Program-made: the position numbers and the translations under genes
Notes under the pieces: model-generated
Databases searched by the model: none
Seen by the model: the letters and a program-made list of their open reading frames with translations, nothing else
What the model was told of the DNA's origin: nothing
NCBI RefSeq assembly: GCF_006376675.1
Contig: NZ_VEWK01000001.1
Span: 310,001 to 374,000, forward strand
Reading direction: 5' to 3'
Origin: Brucella pecoris
Lineage (GTDB): Bacteria; Pseudomonadota; Alphaproteobacteria; Rhizobiales; Rhizobiaceae
DNA length: 64,000 bases
Shown: positions 16,687 to 26,154 of the stretch, piece by piece
How positions within the stretch are numbered: the first letter of the stretch is position 1
How the letters are laid out: the number at the start of each line of letters is the position of its first letter

Positions 16687-17666
16687 AGTTTGCCTCCCAT
16701 CTCATCTTCGATGTGAACACGAATGATCTCATCAAAGGATGTTTCTGCGGTGAAACCAAGAGCCTGCGCGCGTTTTGCCTCGAAACCGGGAGCCCAGCCG
16801 GCAACCATACGCATGATCATTTCGTCCGGCTCATGGCGGATCAGCCCTACGGCCGATTCACCAGCAACACGGCGCAATGCTTCAATCTGTTCGCCTACTG
16901 TCGCACTGAGACCGGGCATGGAAAGATTGCGGCGTGCTCCCACCGCTTCCGTATGGATGGTGGCTCCATGGACCAGAAAGCCGACCGCTGACCGCGGCGA
17001 AGTATGCCAGTGTCGGACATCTTCGGGAACAGGCAAGACCGCTTCCTGCCCGGAGAGCGGCTCACGCAGGATGTTGGAGAAAAAGCCGGAAGCTGCTTTG
17101 TTCGGCCTGCCCGGACGTATGCAGATCGTCGGAAGGCGAATGCCGATACCATCGAAGAAGCCGCGCCGGGTGTAGTCCGACAACAGAAGTTCGCTGATTG
17201 CCTTCTGCGTGCCGTAACTCGTCAATGGAGTCGTGTGAAACTCATCGGGGATAGGGTGGGGGAGCGGGGCGCCGAAAACTGCTATGGACGATGTGAAGAC
17301 CACACGCGGCTTATAGCCATCGGCAATGTGTGCAAGCCTGATCGCATCAAACAGATGGCGGGTGCCATCCAGATTGATTCGATATCCCTTGTCGAAATCG
17401 AGTTCCGCTTCACCGGATACGATTGCCGCAAGGTGAAAGATGATGTCGGGGCGTGCTGACACGATGCTTTGGGCAGTTTCCATAGTGGATATATCTGCTG
17501 CCAGGGTATCGACTGATCCGGCAAAGCCGACTGGAGGTTCTGCTGCAACGATATCGATAAGCGTAAGCTTTTCAATGGGATTCCCGCCGAGATGCCTATC
17601 TTTTGAGAGGCGTTGTGTCAGTTTGCATCCGACCATGCCTGCAGCGCCGATGATTGCAATATGCAT
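16683..17666 (-). CDS. denD: D-erythronate dehydrogenase-like extended SDR
   Basis: The protein is 327 aa; ATG 17666 follows GGGAGGAGGCTTAAAA. It starts MHIAIIGAAGMVG (NAD-binding GxxGxxG). FHLAAIVSGEAELDFDKGYRIN, the FTSSIAVFG strand and the YGTQK catalytic tyrosine-lysine pair match the DenD group of extended short-chain dehydrogenases as I remember it. DenD oxidises D-erythronate to 3-oxo-D-erythronate, which OtnK normally phosphorylates. No otnK or otnC lies in the window, so the enzyme may act on a different acid. It is the first gene of the minus-strand unit. Confidence 0.75.
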   Translation of the reverse strand: MHIAIIGAAGMVGCKLTQRLSKDRHLGGNPIEKLTLIDIVAAEPPVGFAGSVDTLAADISTMETAQSIVSARPDIIFHLAAIVSGEAELDFDKGYRINLDGTRHLFDAIRLAHIADGYKPRVVFTSSIAVFGAPLPHPIPDEFHTTPLTSYGTQKAISELLLSDYTRRGFFDGIGIRLPTICIRPGRPNKAASGFFSNILREPLSGQEAVLPVPEDVRHWHTSPRSAVGFLVHGATIHTEAVGARRNLSMPGLSATVGEQIEALRRVAGESAVGLIRHEPDEMIMRMVAGWAPGFEAKRAQALGFTAETSFDEIIRVHIEDEMGGKL

Positions 17667-17767
17667 TTTTAAGCCTCCTCCCAATCTTGTAGCCGATTGC
17701 AACTCAGAACGCGGTGTTGGCTACCATAACAACACTTATCCGATCTCCCACCAGATTTCTGTTGTAG

Positions 17768-17782
17768 GGTTGTCTGATAACC
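17768..17782. promoter_or_regulatory. Dyad in the divergent promoter, possible second GntR site
   Basis: GGTT-GTCTGAT-AACC contains the TTGTC half found in the perfect palindrome at 14485-14507. It lies in the 253-bp region between the divergent denD-like and FAD-oxidase genes, about 100 bp upstream of denD. The match is imperfect, so it is only a candidate. Confidence 0.4.
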
Positions 17783-17919
17783 TTATATGTAGGCATTGAA
17801 AACAATTTTCTCGATCTTGCCACAAGAATGAAACGGAAAAGCCTGTTGCGTTCCCAAAGCTGTCGTACATCCACGGCAGCCGATTGCGCATCAACCAGGT
17901 CTATGAACAAGAGGATATT

Positions 17920-19362
17920 ATGTACGGTTTGGGGGACATGACCGGAGACAAGCAGACTGATCTCGTTACCCTTTTGGGTGATGATCTGGTTATGACCGCG
18001 CGAAGCGATATGCTCCGCTATTGTCGGGACTGGCCGGGTGATGTGGAGAATATAGCGGTTGCTGTGATCCGCCCGCGCTCGACAGAGGACGTTTCCGCTG
18101 TGGTTAAAGCTTGCGCTTCACTGGGATTGTCCATCATTCCGCAGGGCGGAAATACCGGTCTTGTGCAAGGCGGTGTACCGGATGGGCGCGACAATCTCGT
18201 CATTCTAAGTCTTGAGCGGATGAACCGTATTCGAAAGGTCGACCCGGATGATTTTTCAGCGGTTGTTGATGCCGGTTGCATTCTCTCCGAGCTGAAAGAC
18301 AAATTGGCGGTTGAAGGAATGTTTTTCCCACTGGCCCTTGGCGCGCAGGGAAGCTGCCGTATCGGTGGCAATGTCAGCACCAATGCCGGAGGCCTCAACG
18401 TGTTGCGTTATGGCATGACACGCGAGTTGGTCCTGGGGTTGGAGGTCGTCTTGCCTGATGGCACGATATTCAACGGTCTTTCCACGTTGCGGAAAGACAA
18501 TCGCGGCATTGATCTGAAACAGCTTTTCATCGGTGCGGAAGGCATTATGGGAGTGGTGACCGGCGTCGCAATCAAACTGACGCCTTTGCCGGACAAGGTG
18601 GAAATCGCACTGTTGGGACTCAATTCGCTCGCTGACGCTATTGCGCTTTATCGGCGTGCACGCGTGCAATGCTGTGATCTGATGTCCGCTTTCGAATTCA
18701 TGCCGCCGGTGGCTTTTACCTTGGCGCAAGAGGCGATGCCGGATCTTGCCATGCCGCTTGGACAATATCCTGCCTACGTCTTGATGGAGATTTCAGGCTC
18801 TGGGCTGGTGGATATAGCGTCCTTGATGGAACAGTTTCTTGCTGGCGCAATGGAAGATGGCCTTGTTCTGGATGGCACCATCGCGTCATCTCGTGCGCAA
18901 GGTCAAAATCTCTGGATGTTCCGCGAGGCGATGAACGAAGGGCAGGCGCTGCGTGGCAAACACCTTCGCACTGACATATCGGTCCCGCTGTCAAAACTGG
19001 CGTCATTCGTCGCTGAAGCTGAAACCGAACTGGCTGAGGTGCTTCCGGATTGTCTTGCTGTTTCTTACGGGCATGTGGGTGACGGTAATGTGCATCTCAA
19101 TGTTATCCCTGGAAGCGATCTCGATGTTGCGGCGATAGACAAGAGGATCAAGCTTGCAAAGGAAACGATCAATGCTGTTCTCGATCGTTATGCAGGCAGC
19201 ATCAGCGCCGAGCACGGCATCGGTCGCCTGAAGCGGGAAGATTTCGAGAAGCGCATTGACCCCGCACGGCGAAAACTGCTTGAAGGCATCAAGCAAGTCT
19301 TCGATCCGGGCAATATCATGAATCCGGGCTGCCAGCTTTCGCTTGACTCTTCGAGAGGCTGA
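17920..19362 (+). CDS. FAD-linked D-2-hydroxyacid dehydrogenase (GlcD family)
   Basis: The protein is 480 aa from ATG 17920 (AAGAGGATATT before it); ATG 17938 is an alternative. Residues up to about 220 form the PCMH-type FAD-binding domain with PQGGNTGLVQGG and CRIGGNVSTNAGGLNVLRYG. The C-terminal domain holds SYGHVGDGNVHLNV and SAEHGIGRLK, the metal-binding His motifs of D-lactate/D-2-hydroxyglutarate dehydrogenases. It oxidises a D-2-hydroxy acid and passes electrons to the respiratory chain or ETF. It heads the plus-strand half of the sugar-acid locus and is followed by the regulator gene. Confidence 0.88.
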   Translation: MYGLGDMTGDKQTDLVTLLGDDLVMTARSDMLRYCRDWPGDVENIAVAVIRPRSTEDVSAVVKACASLGLSIIPQGGNTGLVQGGVPDGRDNLVILSLERMNRIRKVDPDDFSAVVDAGCILSELKDKLAVEGMFFPLALGAQGSCRIGGNVSTNAGGLNVLRYGMTRELVLGLEVVLPDGTIFNGLSTLRKDNRGIDLKQLFIGAEGIMGVVTGVAIKLTPLPDKVEIALLGLNSLADAIALYRRARVQCCDLMSAFEFMPPVAFTLAQEAMPDLAMPLGQYPAYVLMEISGSGLVDIASLMEQFLAGAMEDGLVLDGTIASSRAQGQNLWMFREAMNEGQALRGKHLRTDISVPLSKLASFVAEAETELAEVLPDCLAVSYGHVGDGNVHLNVIPGSDLDVAAIDKRIKLAKETINAVLDRYAGSISAEHGIGRLKREDFEKRIDPARRKLLEGIKQVFDPGNIMNPGCQLSLDSSRG

Positions 19363-19404
19363 CGACACACCACTTGCACGGGTAATCAGGGAGGCTCTAT
19401 CATT

Positions 19405-20112
19405 TTGTTTGGTGAAATCAGGCGCAATGAACAACTTCCCGGACGCATTGCTTCCGAAATTACGCGGCAGATCAGTGAAGGTAGTCTTCTGCCGGGGCAA
19501 AAGCTGCCGACAGAACATAATCTAGCGCAGAGCTTCGGTGTAAGCCGCTCGGTTGTACGCGAAGCAATTGCTCAATTGCGCAACGAGGGATTGGTCGAAA
19601 CTCGACAGGGTGTTGGCGCTTTCGTAACGGAGCCCGATAAACGCCATGCCATCCGAATAGAACCTGAAACACTTGCTAATCGCGATAGTTTCAGAAGCCT
19701 GTTCCAGTTGCGAATGGCTCTGGAGATAGAAGCGGCGGGACTCGCCGCAGTGCATCACGATGAAAACGACATGATGCAACTGAACGAGGCGCTGGCGGAG
19801 ATGAGTGGTTCAAAAAAGTGGACTGACACGGGTATTGCTGCTGATCTGGCATTTCACCGTGCACTCGCGTCTGCAACACATAACGAATATTTTCCGCTGG
19901 TCCTCGGTTTCATTGCCGAACGCATCAATCAGGCAATCAACGCTGCTCGTGCTCGCGCAGTGCTTGAGCAGATCGTAGAGATCACCATTGATGAGCACAC
20001 TGCAATCAGAGATGCCATTCATTCACGTGATCCGTTACGAGCTCGCGAAGTAATGCGCCGCCACATTGTGCAGGCAGCAAGCCGTGTTGGCCTCAAACTG
20101 GAAACTTTCTAA
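19405..20112 (+). CDS. GntR-family (FadR subfamily) transcriptional regulator
   Basis: The protein is 235 aa. The start is TTG 19405, preceded by CAGGGAGGCTCT; no ATG fits the conserved N-terminus. Residues 10-75 form the winged helix (LPTEHNLAQSFGVSRSVVREA). The FCD domain follows, with metal-ligand positions in DLAFHRAL, IDEHTAIRDAI and MRRHIVQA. Such regulators bind sugar acids or their catabolites. Its gene lies inside the sugar-acid locus and overlaps the next gene by one base, so it probably controls both arms, perhaps through the dyads at 14485 and 17768. Confidence 0.9.
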   Translation: MFGEIRRNEQLPGRIASEITRQISEGSLLPGQKLPTEHNLAQSFGVSRSVVREAIAQLRNEGLVETRQGVGAFVTEPDKRHAIRIEPETLANRDSFRSLFQLRMALEIEAAGLAAVHHDENDMMQLNEALAEMSGSKKWTDTGIAADLAFHRALASATHNEYFPLVLGFIAERINQAINAARARAVLEQIVEITIDEHTAIRDAIHSRDPLRAREVMRRHIVQAASRVGLKLETF

Positions 20113-20885
20113 TGGCGTCTTCTTTCGAACTTTTCAGTCTGGAAGGGCGCATTGCCTTGGTCACCGGTTCTAGCCAGGGTATTGGTTTTGCATTGGCTCG
20201 GGGGCTCGCAGAACATGGTGCAACGGTAATCATCAATGGTCGTGATCGAAACAAGGTCGATGCGACGGTTACGCTACTGGAAGACGAAGGTTATAATGTC
20301 TTTGCGTCGGCGTTTGATGTAACGGATGCCGAAGAAGTTCGTGTGTCTATTGATGTGATCGAACAGGAAATTGGTCCGCTGGGTATTCTGGTCAATAATG
20401 CGGGGATGCAGTATCGCGCCCCGCTGGAAGATTTCCCGATCGAGAAATGGCAGCAGCTTTTGGAAACCAATATTTCCAGCGCTTTTTATGCGGGGCAGGC
20501 GGCTGCGCGCTACATGATCGCACGAGGACGTGGCAAGATAATCAACATTGCTTCGGTACAAAGCGAACTGGCCCGACCTTCCATCACGCCTTATACTGCA
20601 ACGAAGGGAGCTATTCGCAATTTAACGCGCGGTATGGCCACCGACTGGGCACGGTATGGCTTGCAGATTAATGCGATTGCTCCAGGCTATTTCAAGACGC
20701 CGCTGAATCAGGCATTGGTTGATGATCCCGAATTTACTGCATGGCTGGAAAAAAGAACGCCGGCAGGCCGTTGGGGGGATGTAAAAGAGTTGGTAGGTGC
20801 TGCAGTTTTCCTAAGCAGCGACGCCTCCTCTTTCGTCAATGGACAGGTTTTGCACGTCGATGGCGGCATGACCGCGAGCGTATGA
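20112..20885 (+). CDS. Gluconate 5-dehydrogenase-like short-chain dehydrogenase
   Basis: The protein is 257 aa. TGSSQGIG is the cofactor loop, NNAG follows, and the Ser-Tyr-Lys triad is in SVQSEL...PYTATKGA. The start FELFSLEGRIALVTG and ending NGQVLHVDGGMTASV match the IdnO/Ga5DH group, which interconverts D-gluconate and 5-keto-D-gluconate. The start ATG shares its A with the stop of the regulator gene, indicating coupling. Gluconokinase follows 7 bp later, so the pair can feed 5-ketogluconate into 6-phosphogluconate. Confidence 0.87.
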   Translation: MASSFELFSLEGRIALVTGSSQGIGFALARGLAEHGATVIINGRDRNKVDATVTLLEDEGYNVFASAFDVTDAEEVRVSIDVIEQEIGPLGILVNNAGMQYRAPLEDFPIEKWQQLLETNISSAFYAGQAAARYMIARGRGKIINIASVQSELARPSITPYTATKGAIRNLTRGMATDWARYGLQINAIAPGYFKTPLNQALVDDPEFTAWLEKRTPAGRWGDVKELVGAAVFLSSDASSFVNGQVLHVDGGMTASV

Positions 20886-20892
20886 GGAATTG

Positions 20893-21393
20893 ATGCTGCG
20901 TATTATCGTTATGGGTGTTTCGGGCTCTGGAAAGTCGACCGTGGGCGAGAAGATTGCCGATGCATTGGCACTCCCATTTCTTGAAGGCGACTCGCTGCAT
21001 CCAAAATCCAATGTCGACAAGATGTCAGCAGGCATTCCCTTGCAAGATGAGGATCGTTGGCCCTGGCTCGATAAAATCGGTGAACGTCTTGCCGCCTCGA
21101 CTGACGGTATTGTCGTTTCCTGTTCGGCACTGAAAAAGAGCTATCGTGATCGTCTGCGTTCCGCTGCCGGTACGCCCGTGATGTTTGTTTTCCTGGACGG
21201 TAGTTTTGAAGTTTTGTACGAGCACATGGGGCATCGCACCGGCCATTTCATGCCGGTAACGATGCTGGAAAGCCAGATTGCTACACTCGAGAGCCCCGTA
21301 GGGGAGCCGCTGGTATTCCGCGCAGATATCGCCGAAACCGTGGGAAGGATTGTCTCCGACAGCCTCAAATGGATACGTTCAGTTGAGTTCTAG
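20893..21393 (+). CDS. gntK: Gluconokinase
   Basis: The protein is 166 aa; ATG 20893 follows GAGGAATTG. MGVSGSGKSTVG is the P-loop; GDSLHPKSNVDKMSAGIPL and DRWPWL are the gluconate-binding signature, and CSALKKSYRDRLR follows. It phosphorylates D-gluconate to 6-phosphogluconate for the Entner-Doudoroff or pentose phosphate route. It ends only 2 bp from the stop of the convergent SLC13 gene. Confidence 0.95.
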   Translation: MLRIIVMGVSGSGKSTVGEKIADALALPFLEGDSLHPKSNVDKMSAGIPLQDEDRWPWLDKIGERLAASTDGIVVSCSALKKSYRDRLRSAAGTPVMFVFLDGSFEVLYEHMGHRTGHFMPVTMLESQIATLESPVGEPLVFRADIAETVGRIVSDSLKWIRSVEF

Positions 21394-21395
21394 CG

Positions 21396-23168
21396 CTATT
21401 TCAACGGCCAGAAGAACATCAATGTTGGAACTGTTACAATCGCTATAATGATTGATAGCGGTAATCCCAGACGCGGATAGTCACTGAATCTGTAACCTCC
21501 TGGTCCCATAACCAGGGTATTGCACTGATGACCAATTGGCGTAAGGAAATCACACCCCGCGCCGATCGCGACCGCCATCAGAAAGGCCTCCGGCTTGAAA
21601 CCGAGTCCGGAAGCAAAACTTGTCGCGATGGGGGCCATGACGAGCACTGTCGCAGCATTGTTGAGAAATGGTGTCACCATCATTGCGGCTACAAGAATTA
21701 ACGCCAGAGCTCCGGCTGGCGGTAATTGGTGGCCGATTGTAGCAAGCCCTTCGGCTATGAGATCTGTACCTCCCGTTGTTCTGAGAGCATCCGAAACCGG
21801 AATGAGTGCAGCCAGCATGACCAGAATGGGACCATCAATTTCGTCATAGACCTCGTTGAGAGGTATCACTTTGAACAGCAGCATAGCGACTGCGGCGGCA
21901 AAGAAAGCGACCGCAACTGGTACAAGGCTTAAAGCGGTTGCCCCAATGGCCGCAATCAGAATGGCAAGCGGGATCAATCCGCGCCGGACGCTGCCGAGCA
22001 TCAGTTTGCGGCGCGCAAGCGGGAGCAATTCGAACTCCGGCAGGAAGGTGGAAAGATTTGCCTGTCTGCCTTGCAACACAATCACGTCGCCGAAACGGAG
22101 AATGACTTCGCTAAGACGTTCGGTAATGCGTTCACCCGGTCGGCTCACCGCCAGCAGGTTCAGGTCATAGCGCGCGAAAAGAGCAAGTCGTTGGGCGGTC
22201 AGCCCAATGAGACGCGAGTTCTTGCCAATAACAGCTTCAACGGCCTCAATGTCGGTGGAACCGCTGGTTTCAGATGGATTGCGATTTTCAGACAGGGTGA
22301 GCTTTCCGGCACTTATGATCGCATCAAGCGCTTTAGGATCGCCTTCAAGAAGAACGACATCACCTTCATTTAGGATCGTATCGGGAAGCGGCGTCAGTCG
22401 CTGTTCGTTGCGTACAATGGAAGTCACCATTGCCTCGCCTTCAGCCGCCTTGATGAGATCGGTCACGCGCTTGCCGGTCATTGTCGATGATTTGGTGATA
22501 CGTGCTTCGGAAGCATAGTTCTTGATTTTGATTGCCTCATCCAGCGAAACATTTTCGCGGGTGCGTTGAGGAACGAGCCAGTAAAAAAATACCAGATAGA
22601 TGAGCCCTACTGCCGAGAGCACAGCGCCGACCGGTGTGAAGTCGAACATTGTGAAGGGTTCGCCGACCATTTCACCGCGAATGCGAGAAACAACAATATT
22701 GGGAGAAGTGCCCACCTGGGTCATCAAGCCGCCAAGCAACGCACCGAATGCCATGGGCATGAGGAAAGTTGATGGGGAAACATTGGAACGGCGAGCGAAT
22801 TGAAAGGCGACTGGAATCATGATTGCCAACGCGCCGACATTTTTTACAAACGCGGAGAGGATGGTGACGACTGTGACAAGAACGGCAAGCTGGAGCCGCA
22901 CGCTGTTTATTTCCGGCAGAAAGCGCTGAATCGCCGCCTGCATAAGACCAGAGCGTGCGACACCCGCACTGACCACCAATGCGCTGCCCACGATAATGAC
23001 GATGTCGTCGCTGAAACCTGAAAAGGCTCGGTCAAAGGGCACAACGCCGACCGCTATCGCCAGGAGAAGCGCACATAGCGCGACCACATCATAGCGAAAC
23101 TTGCCCCAGATAAACGCCCCCATCATGAGTATGATCACCGCGAAGGAGAGTATCTGCTGATGCGTCAT
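21396..23168 (-). CDS. SLC13-family carrier with two RCK_C (TrkA-C) domains
   Basis: The protein is 590 aa. Membrane halves at about 1-185 and 395-590 flank a soluble middle with two TrkA-C domains (TGKRVTDLI...LEGDPKAL and LIGLTAQRL...VLQGRQANL). GGLMTQVGTSPNIVVSRIRGEM and FLTPIGHQCNTLVMGPGGY are the paired SNT-like motifs of divalent anion:Na+ symporters. Substrates in this group include sulfate, dicarboxylates and tricarboxylates. The gene is convergent with gntK and may serve the sugar-acid locus or stand alone. Confidence 0.88.
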   Translation of the reverse strand: MTHQQILSFAVIILMMGAFIWGKFRYDVVALCALLLAIAVGVVPFDRAFSGFSDDIVIIVGSALVVSAGVARSGLMQAAIQRFLPEINSVRLQLAVLVTVVTILSAFVKNVGALAIMIPVAFQFARRSNVSPSTFLMPMAFGALLGGLMTQVGTSPNIVVSRIRGEMVGEPFTMFDFTPVGAVLSAVGLIYLVFFYWLVPQRTRENVSLDEAIKIKNYASEARITKSSTMTGKRVTDLIKAAEGEAMVTSIVRNEQRLTPLPDTILNEGDVVLLEGDPKALDAIISAGKLTLSENRNPSETSGSTDIEAVEAVIGKNSRLIGLTAQRLALFARYDLNLLAVSRPGERITERLSEVILRFGDVIVLQGRQANLSTFLPEFELLPLARRKLMLGSVRRGLIPLAILIAAIGATALSLVPVAVAFFAAAVAMLLFKVIPLNEVYDEIDGPILVMLAALIPVSDALRTTGGTDLIAEGLATIGHQLPPAGALALILVAAMMVTPFLNNAATVLVMAPIATSFASGLGFKPEAFLMAVAIGAGCDFLTPIGHQCNTLVMGPGGYRFSDYPRLGLPLSIIIAIVTVPTLMFFWPLK

Positions 23169-23183
23169 CTATCGGGATTTCCT

Positions 23184-23210
23184 CACAGGTGGAAAAATAT
23201 TCCACCTGTG
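23184..23210. promoter_or_regulatory. Perfect 11-bp inverted repeat before the SLC13 gene
   Basis: CACAGGTGGAA and TTCCACCTGTG are perfect arms around AAATA. The repeat ends 15 bp before the SLC13 start, directly ahead of the ribosome-binding site GAGGAAAT. Neither side has a T-run, so an operator or leader hairpin fits better than a terminator, although it could also end the ugp transcript. Confidence 0.55.
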
Positions 23211-23287
23211 TAGCCGATAAACTCTAAAACAGAAATCGATTATTATAGCGGGTTGTGCCCTTTTGAAGGGCGTGACCCTTATCGAAT

Positions 23288-24343
23288 TCAAGCATTTACA
23301 CGCTGGCCGTCATCGCCGAAAATATGGATGTGTCCTGCAGATGCGCCAATCCTGACGGTTTCATCGACGCTATGTGTCGAGCGCCCGGCAACGCGGAAGA
23401 TGAGCGACTTACCGTCCGGCAATGCGCTATGAATATAACTTTCCGCGCCGACGAGTTCTACAGCTTCAATACGAACGGTCGCATTGAAACCGTCGGCATC
23501 CGGCTCGTCGTCTTCCAGAATGCTGATATCTTCGGGGCGAACGCCGATGGTGAAGTTTCCGATAGGTGTTTTCACCGCCCCGCCCGTTTTCCAGGCAATG
23601 TTTTCTGCGCTTTGCAGCAGATTCATCGACGGCGAACCGATAAATGTTGCCACGAATGTGGAGGCTGGCTTTTCATACAGTTCGATCGGCGTACCGACCT
23701 GTTCAATATGGCCTGCATTCAGCACAACGAGGCGGTCAGCCATGGTCATGGCTTCCATCTGGTCATGGGTGACATAAACGCTGGTTGTTTCGAGCGAACG
23801 TTGCAGGCGCTTGATCTCGACACGCATCTGCACGCGTAGTTTCGCATCCAGATTGGAGAGTGGTTCATCGAAGAGAAAAGCTGCCGGTTCGCGCACAATG
23901 GCACGCCCCATGGCGACGCGCTGGCGCTGACCGCCAGAAAGCTGACGCGGCTTACGCTCAAGAAAAGGTTCGATTTCGAGTGCCTTTGCCGCTTTGGCAA
24001 TGCGGCGTTCGATTTCGTCTTTCGGTGTTTTCCGGTTCTTCAGGCCATAAGCGAGATTTTCCCGGACCGTCATATGCGGGTAGAGCGCATAATTCTGGAA
24101 CACCATGGCAATATCGCGTTCTGCAGGTTCAACATCATTGACCACGCGATCGCCAATAGCGATGGTGCCGGACGTAATACCTTCAAGGCCGGCAATCATG
24201 CGCAGGAGAGTGGATTTACCGCAGCCTGACGGACCTACCAGTACTACGAACTCGCCGTCGTTGATCTCCAGCGATACACCTTTGATGACTTCGACATTGC
24301 CGCCATAGCTCTTGCGGACGTTATCAAGAACAATTTTGCTCAT
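23288..24343 (-). CDS. ugpC: sn-Glycerol-3-phosphate ABC transporter ATPase UgpC
   Basis: The protein is 351 aa. Walker [10 protein letters not shown], signature LSGGQRQRV, Walker [13 protein letters not shown] and a switch His ([10 protein letters not shown]) are all present, and a C-terminal TOBE/MalK-like regulatory region follows ([14 protein letters not shown]). It energises the UgpAE channel. The start ATG shares a base with the ugpE stop. MalK-type ATPases are often shared between sugar transporters, so the partner is assigned by gene order. Confidence 0.93.
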   Translation of the reverse strand: MSKIVLDNVRKSYGGNVEVIKGVSLEINDGEFVVLVGPSGCGKSTLLRMIAGLEGITSGTIAIGDRVVNDVEPAERDIAMVFQNYALYPHMTVRENLAYGLKNRKTPKDEIERRIAKAAKALEIEPFLERKPRQLSGGQRQRVAMGRAIVREPAAFLFDEPLSNLDAKLRVQMRVEIKRLQRSLETTSVYVTHDQMEAMTMADRLVVLNAGHIEQVGTPIELYEKPASTFVATFIGSPSMNLLQSAENIAWKTGGAVKTPIGNFTIGVRPEDISILEDDEPDADGFNATVRIEAVELVGAESYIHSALPDGKSLIFRVAGRSTHSVDETVRIGASAGHIHIFGDDGQRVNA

Positions 24344-25191
24344 TACTTTTCCGTTTCAACGAGACCTTTGACGAACCAGCGCTGCATCAGCACCACAACG
24401 AGGATCGGTGGGATGATGGCCAGAATGGCTGTTACCATGACGTAGTTCCAAGGTGTGGACGCATCAGCCCAATCGACCATGCGGCGCAGGCCGATGATGA
24501 TCGTGTTCATCTTGGCATCATTAGTAACGAGCAGCGGCCAGAGATACTGGGTCCATCCATAAATGAAGAGAATGACGAAAAGTGCTGCAATGTTCGTCTT
24601 CGAAAGAGGAAGCAGGATATCCCGCATGAAGCGGAATGGCCCGGCATTATCGATACGCGCAGCTTCAACCAGTTCACCCGGTATGGTGAGGAAAAACTGA
24701 CGGAACAGAAACGTTGCCGTCGCAGATGCCATCAATGGCAGGGTGAGCCCTGCATAGGTGTCGATCATGCCGAGGTCCACTATCACCTTGTAGGTTGGCA
24801 GGATACGAACCTCCACAGGCAGCATCAAGGTTATGAAGATCATCCAGAAGAAGAACATGCGTAGCGGAAAGCGGAAAAACACAATCGCGAAAGCCGACAT
24901 GAACGAAATAATGATCTTGCCGACGGCGATTGCCATGGCGACCACGAACGAGTTCCAAAGAAGCCGCTCCAGACTTACGCCGACAACGCGTTCCACGCCG
25001 CCAAAGATGGCTTCACCATAGTTTTCGACGAAATGGTCGCCAGGCAACAACGAGATGGGGGGACGTATGATTTGCGTCGATGTCATCGTTGAAGCGACGA
25101 AGGTATAATAGATCGGAAAGGCGACAATTATGATGCCTACGATCAGGATCAGGTGGCCGATCAGGTTTGAGACAGGGCGTTTTTCTATCAT
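24343..25191 (-). CDS. ugpE: sn-Glycerol-3-phosphate ABC transporter permease UgpE
   Basis: The protein is 282 aa with six helices. ATG 25191 is preferred because GAGGGGAC lies just before it and the N-terminus [16 protein letters not shown] matches Brucella UgpE from memory; ATG 25206 would overlap ugpA by 4 bp. [21 protein letters not shown] is the EAA loop that contacts the ATPase. It forms the inner-membrane channel with UgpA. Confidence 0.93.
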   Translation of the reverse strand: MIEKRPVSNLIGHLILIVGIIIVAFPIYYTFVASTMTSTQIIRPPISLLPGDHFVENYGEAIFGGVERVVGVSLERLLWNSFVVAMAIAVGKIIISFMSAFAIVFFRFPLRMFFFWMIFITLMLPVEVRILPTYKVIVDLGMIDTYAGLTLPLMASATATFLFRQFFLTIPGELVEAARIDNAGPFRFMRDILLPLSKTNIAALFVILFIYGWTQYLWPLLVTNDAKMNTIIIGLRRMVDWADASTPWNYVMVTAILAIIPPILVVVLMQRWFVKGLVETEK

Positions 25192-25202
25192 TGTCCCCTC
25201 AC

Positions 25203-26084
25203 TCACGAATAATGCACACGCTTCTCAACGAAGCGGAACTGGAAAGCGGTCAAGGCAATCACGATTGCCATTAGAATAACCGACTGTGCCGAAGATGAGC
25301 CGAGGTTGAGATTGACGAAGCCATCATTGTAAACCTTGTAGACCAGCGTTTCGGTAGCTCTGGCAGGGCCGCCGCCGGTCACGGCATGGATGATACCGAA
25401 TGTGTCAAAGAAGGCGTAAACCGTGTTCACGACAAGCAGGAAGAATGAAGTGGGTGCAAGAAGTGGAAATACGATAGACCAAAATCGCCGTGATCCGCGA
25501 GCGCCATCAATGGCTGCTGCTTCGATCAACGACTTAGGGATTGCCTGTAACCCTGCAACAAAGAACAGGAAATTATAAGAAATCTGTTTCCATGCGGCAG
25601 CAACGACGACAAGGCCCATAGCCTGATTGCCATCAAGCAGCGGATCCCACGCGACGCCATTACGCCGCAGAATGTAAGCAAAAGTACCCATGGCTGGATT
25701 GAACATGAAGAGCCATAACATGCCGGCAACAGCGGGAGCCACTGCATATGGCCAGATCAGGAGCGTACGATAAAATGTCTTCCCGCGGATAACGCGATCC
25801 GCTGCCGTCGCAAGTATTAGTGCTGCGCCCATGGCAAGCAGCGCGGTCAGGATATTGAAGACAATCGTTACTCTGAATGAATGCAGATAGTTAGGGTCCG
25901 CCAGAACGGTCGTGAAGTTTGCCAATCCGACGAAGGTGGATTTAAGCCCGAATGCGTCTTCACGCATGAATGATTGATAAACCGCCTGACTGGCTGGCCA
26001 GAAGAAGAACACCACAGTCAGGACGATCTGTGGGGCCAACAGAAAATAAGGCAAAACTTTATTCGGAAAGATAACTTTCTGCAC
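25203..26084 (-). CDS. ugpA: sn-Glycerol-3-phosphate ABC transporter permease UgpA
   Basis: The protein is 293 aa with six helices. It starts [16 protein letters not shown]. The EAA loop reads [22 protein letters not shown]. It pairs with UgpE. The gene lies 70 bp downstream of ugpB, separated by a strong GC-rich hairpin that could lower permease expression relative to the binding protein. Confidence 0.93.
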   Translation of the reverse strand: MQKVIFPNKVLPYFLLAPQIVLTVVFFFWPASQAVYQSFMREDAFGLKSTFVGLANFTTVLADPNYLHSFRVTIVFNILTALLAMGAALILATAADRVIRGKTFYRTLLIWPYAVAPAVAGMLWLFMFNPAMGTFAYILRRNGVAWDPLLDGNQAMGLVVVAAAWKQISYNFLFFVAGLQAIPKSLIEAAAIDGARGSRRFWSIVFPLLAPTSFFLLVVNTVYAFFDTFGIIHAVTGGGPARATETLVYKVYNDGFVNLNLGSSSAQSVILMAIVIALTAFQFRFVEKRVHYS

Positions 26085-26110
26085 GGGGAGCTTCCTCGTG
26101 GGGTAACAAG

Positions 26111-26135
26111 GCCGCCTGCCGCAGAGGCAGGCGGC
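26111..26135 (-). terminator. GC-rich hairpin between ugpB and ugpA
   Basis: GCCGCCTGCC and GGCAGGCGGC are perfect 10-bp arms around GCAGA. It lies 19 bp after the ugpB stop. The minus-strand tail is CTTGTTACC, a weak T-run, so it probably works as an attenuator or 3' stabiliser of the ugpB message. Confidence 0.65.
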
Positions 26136-26154
26136 GTTGTATCAATGTGAACGG

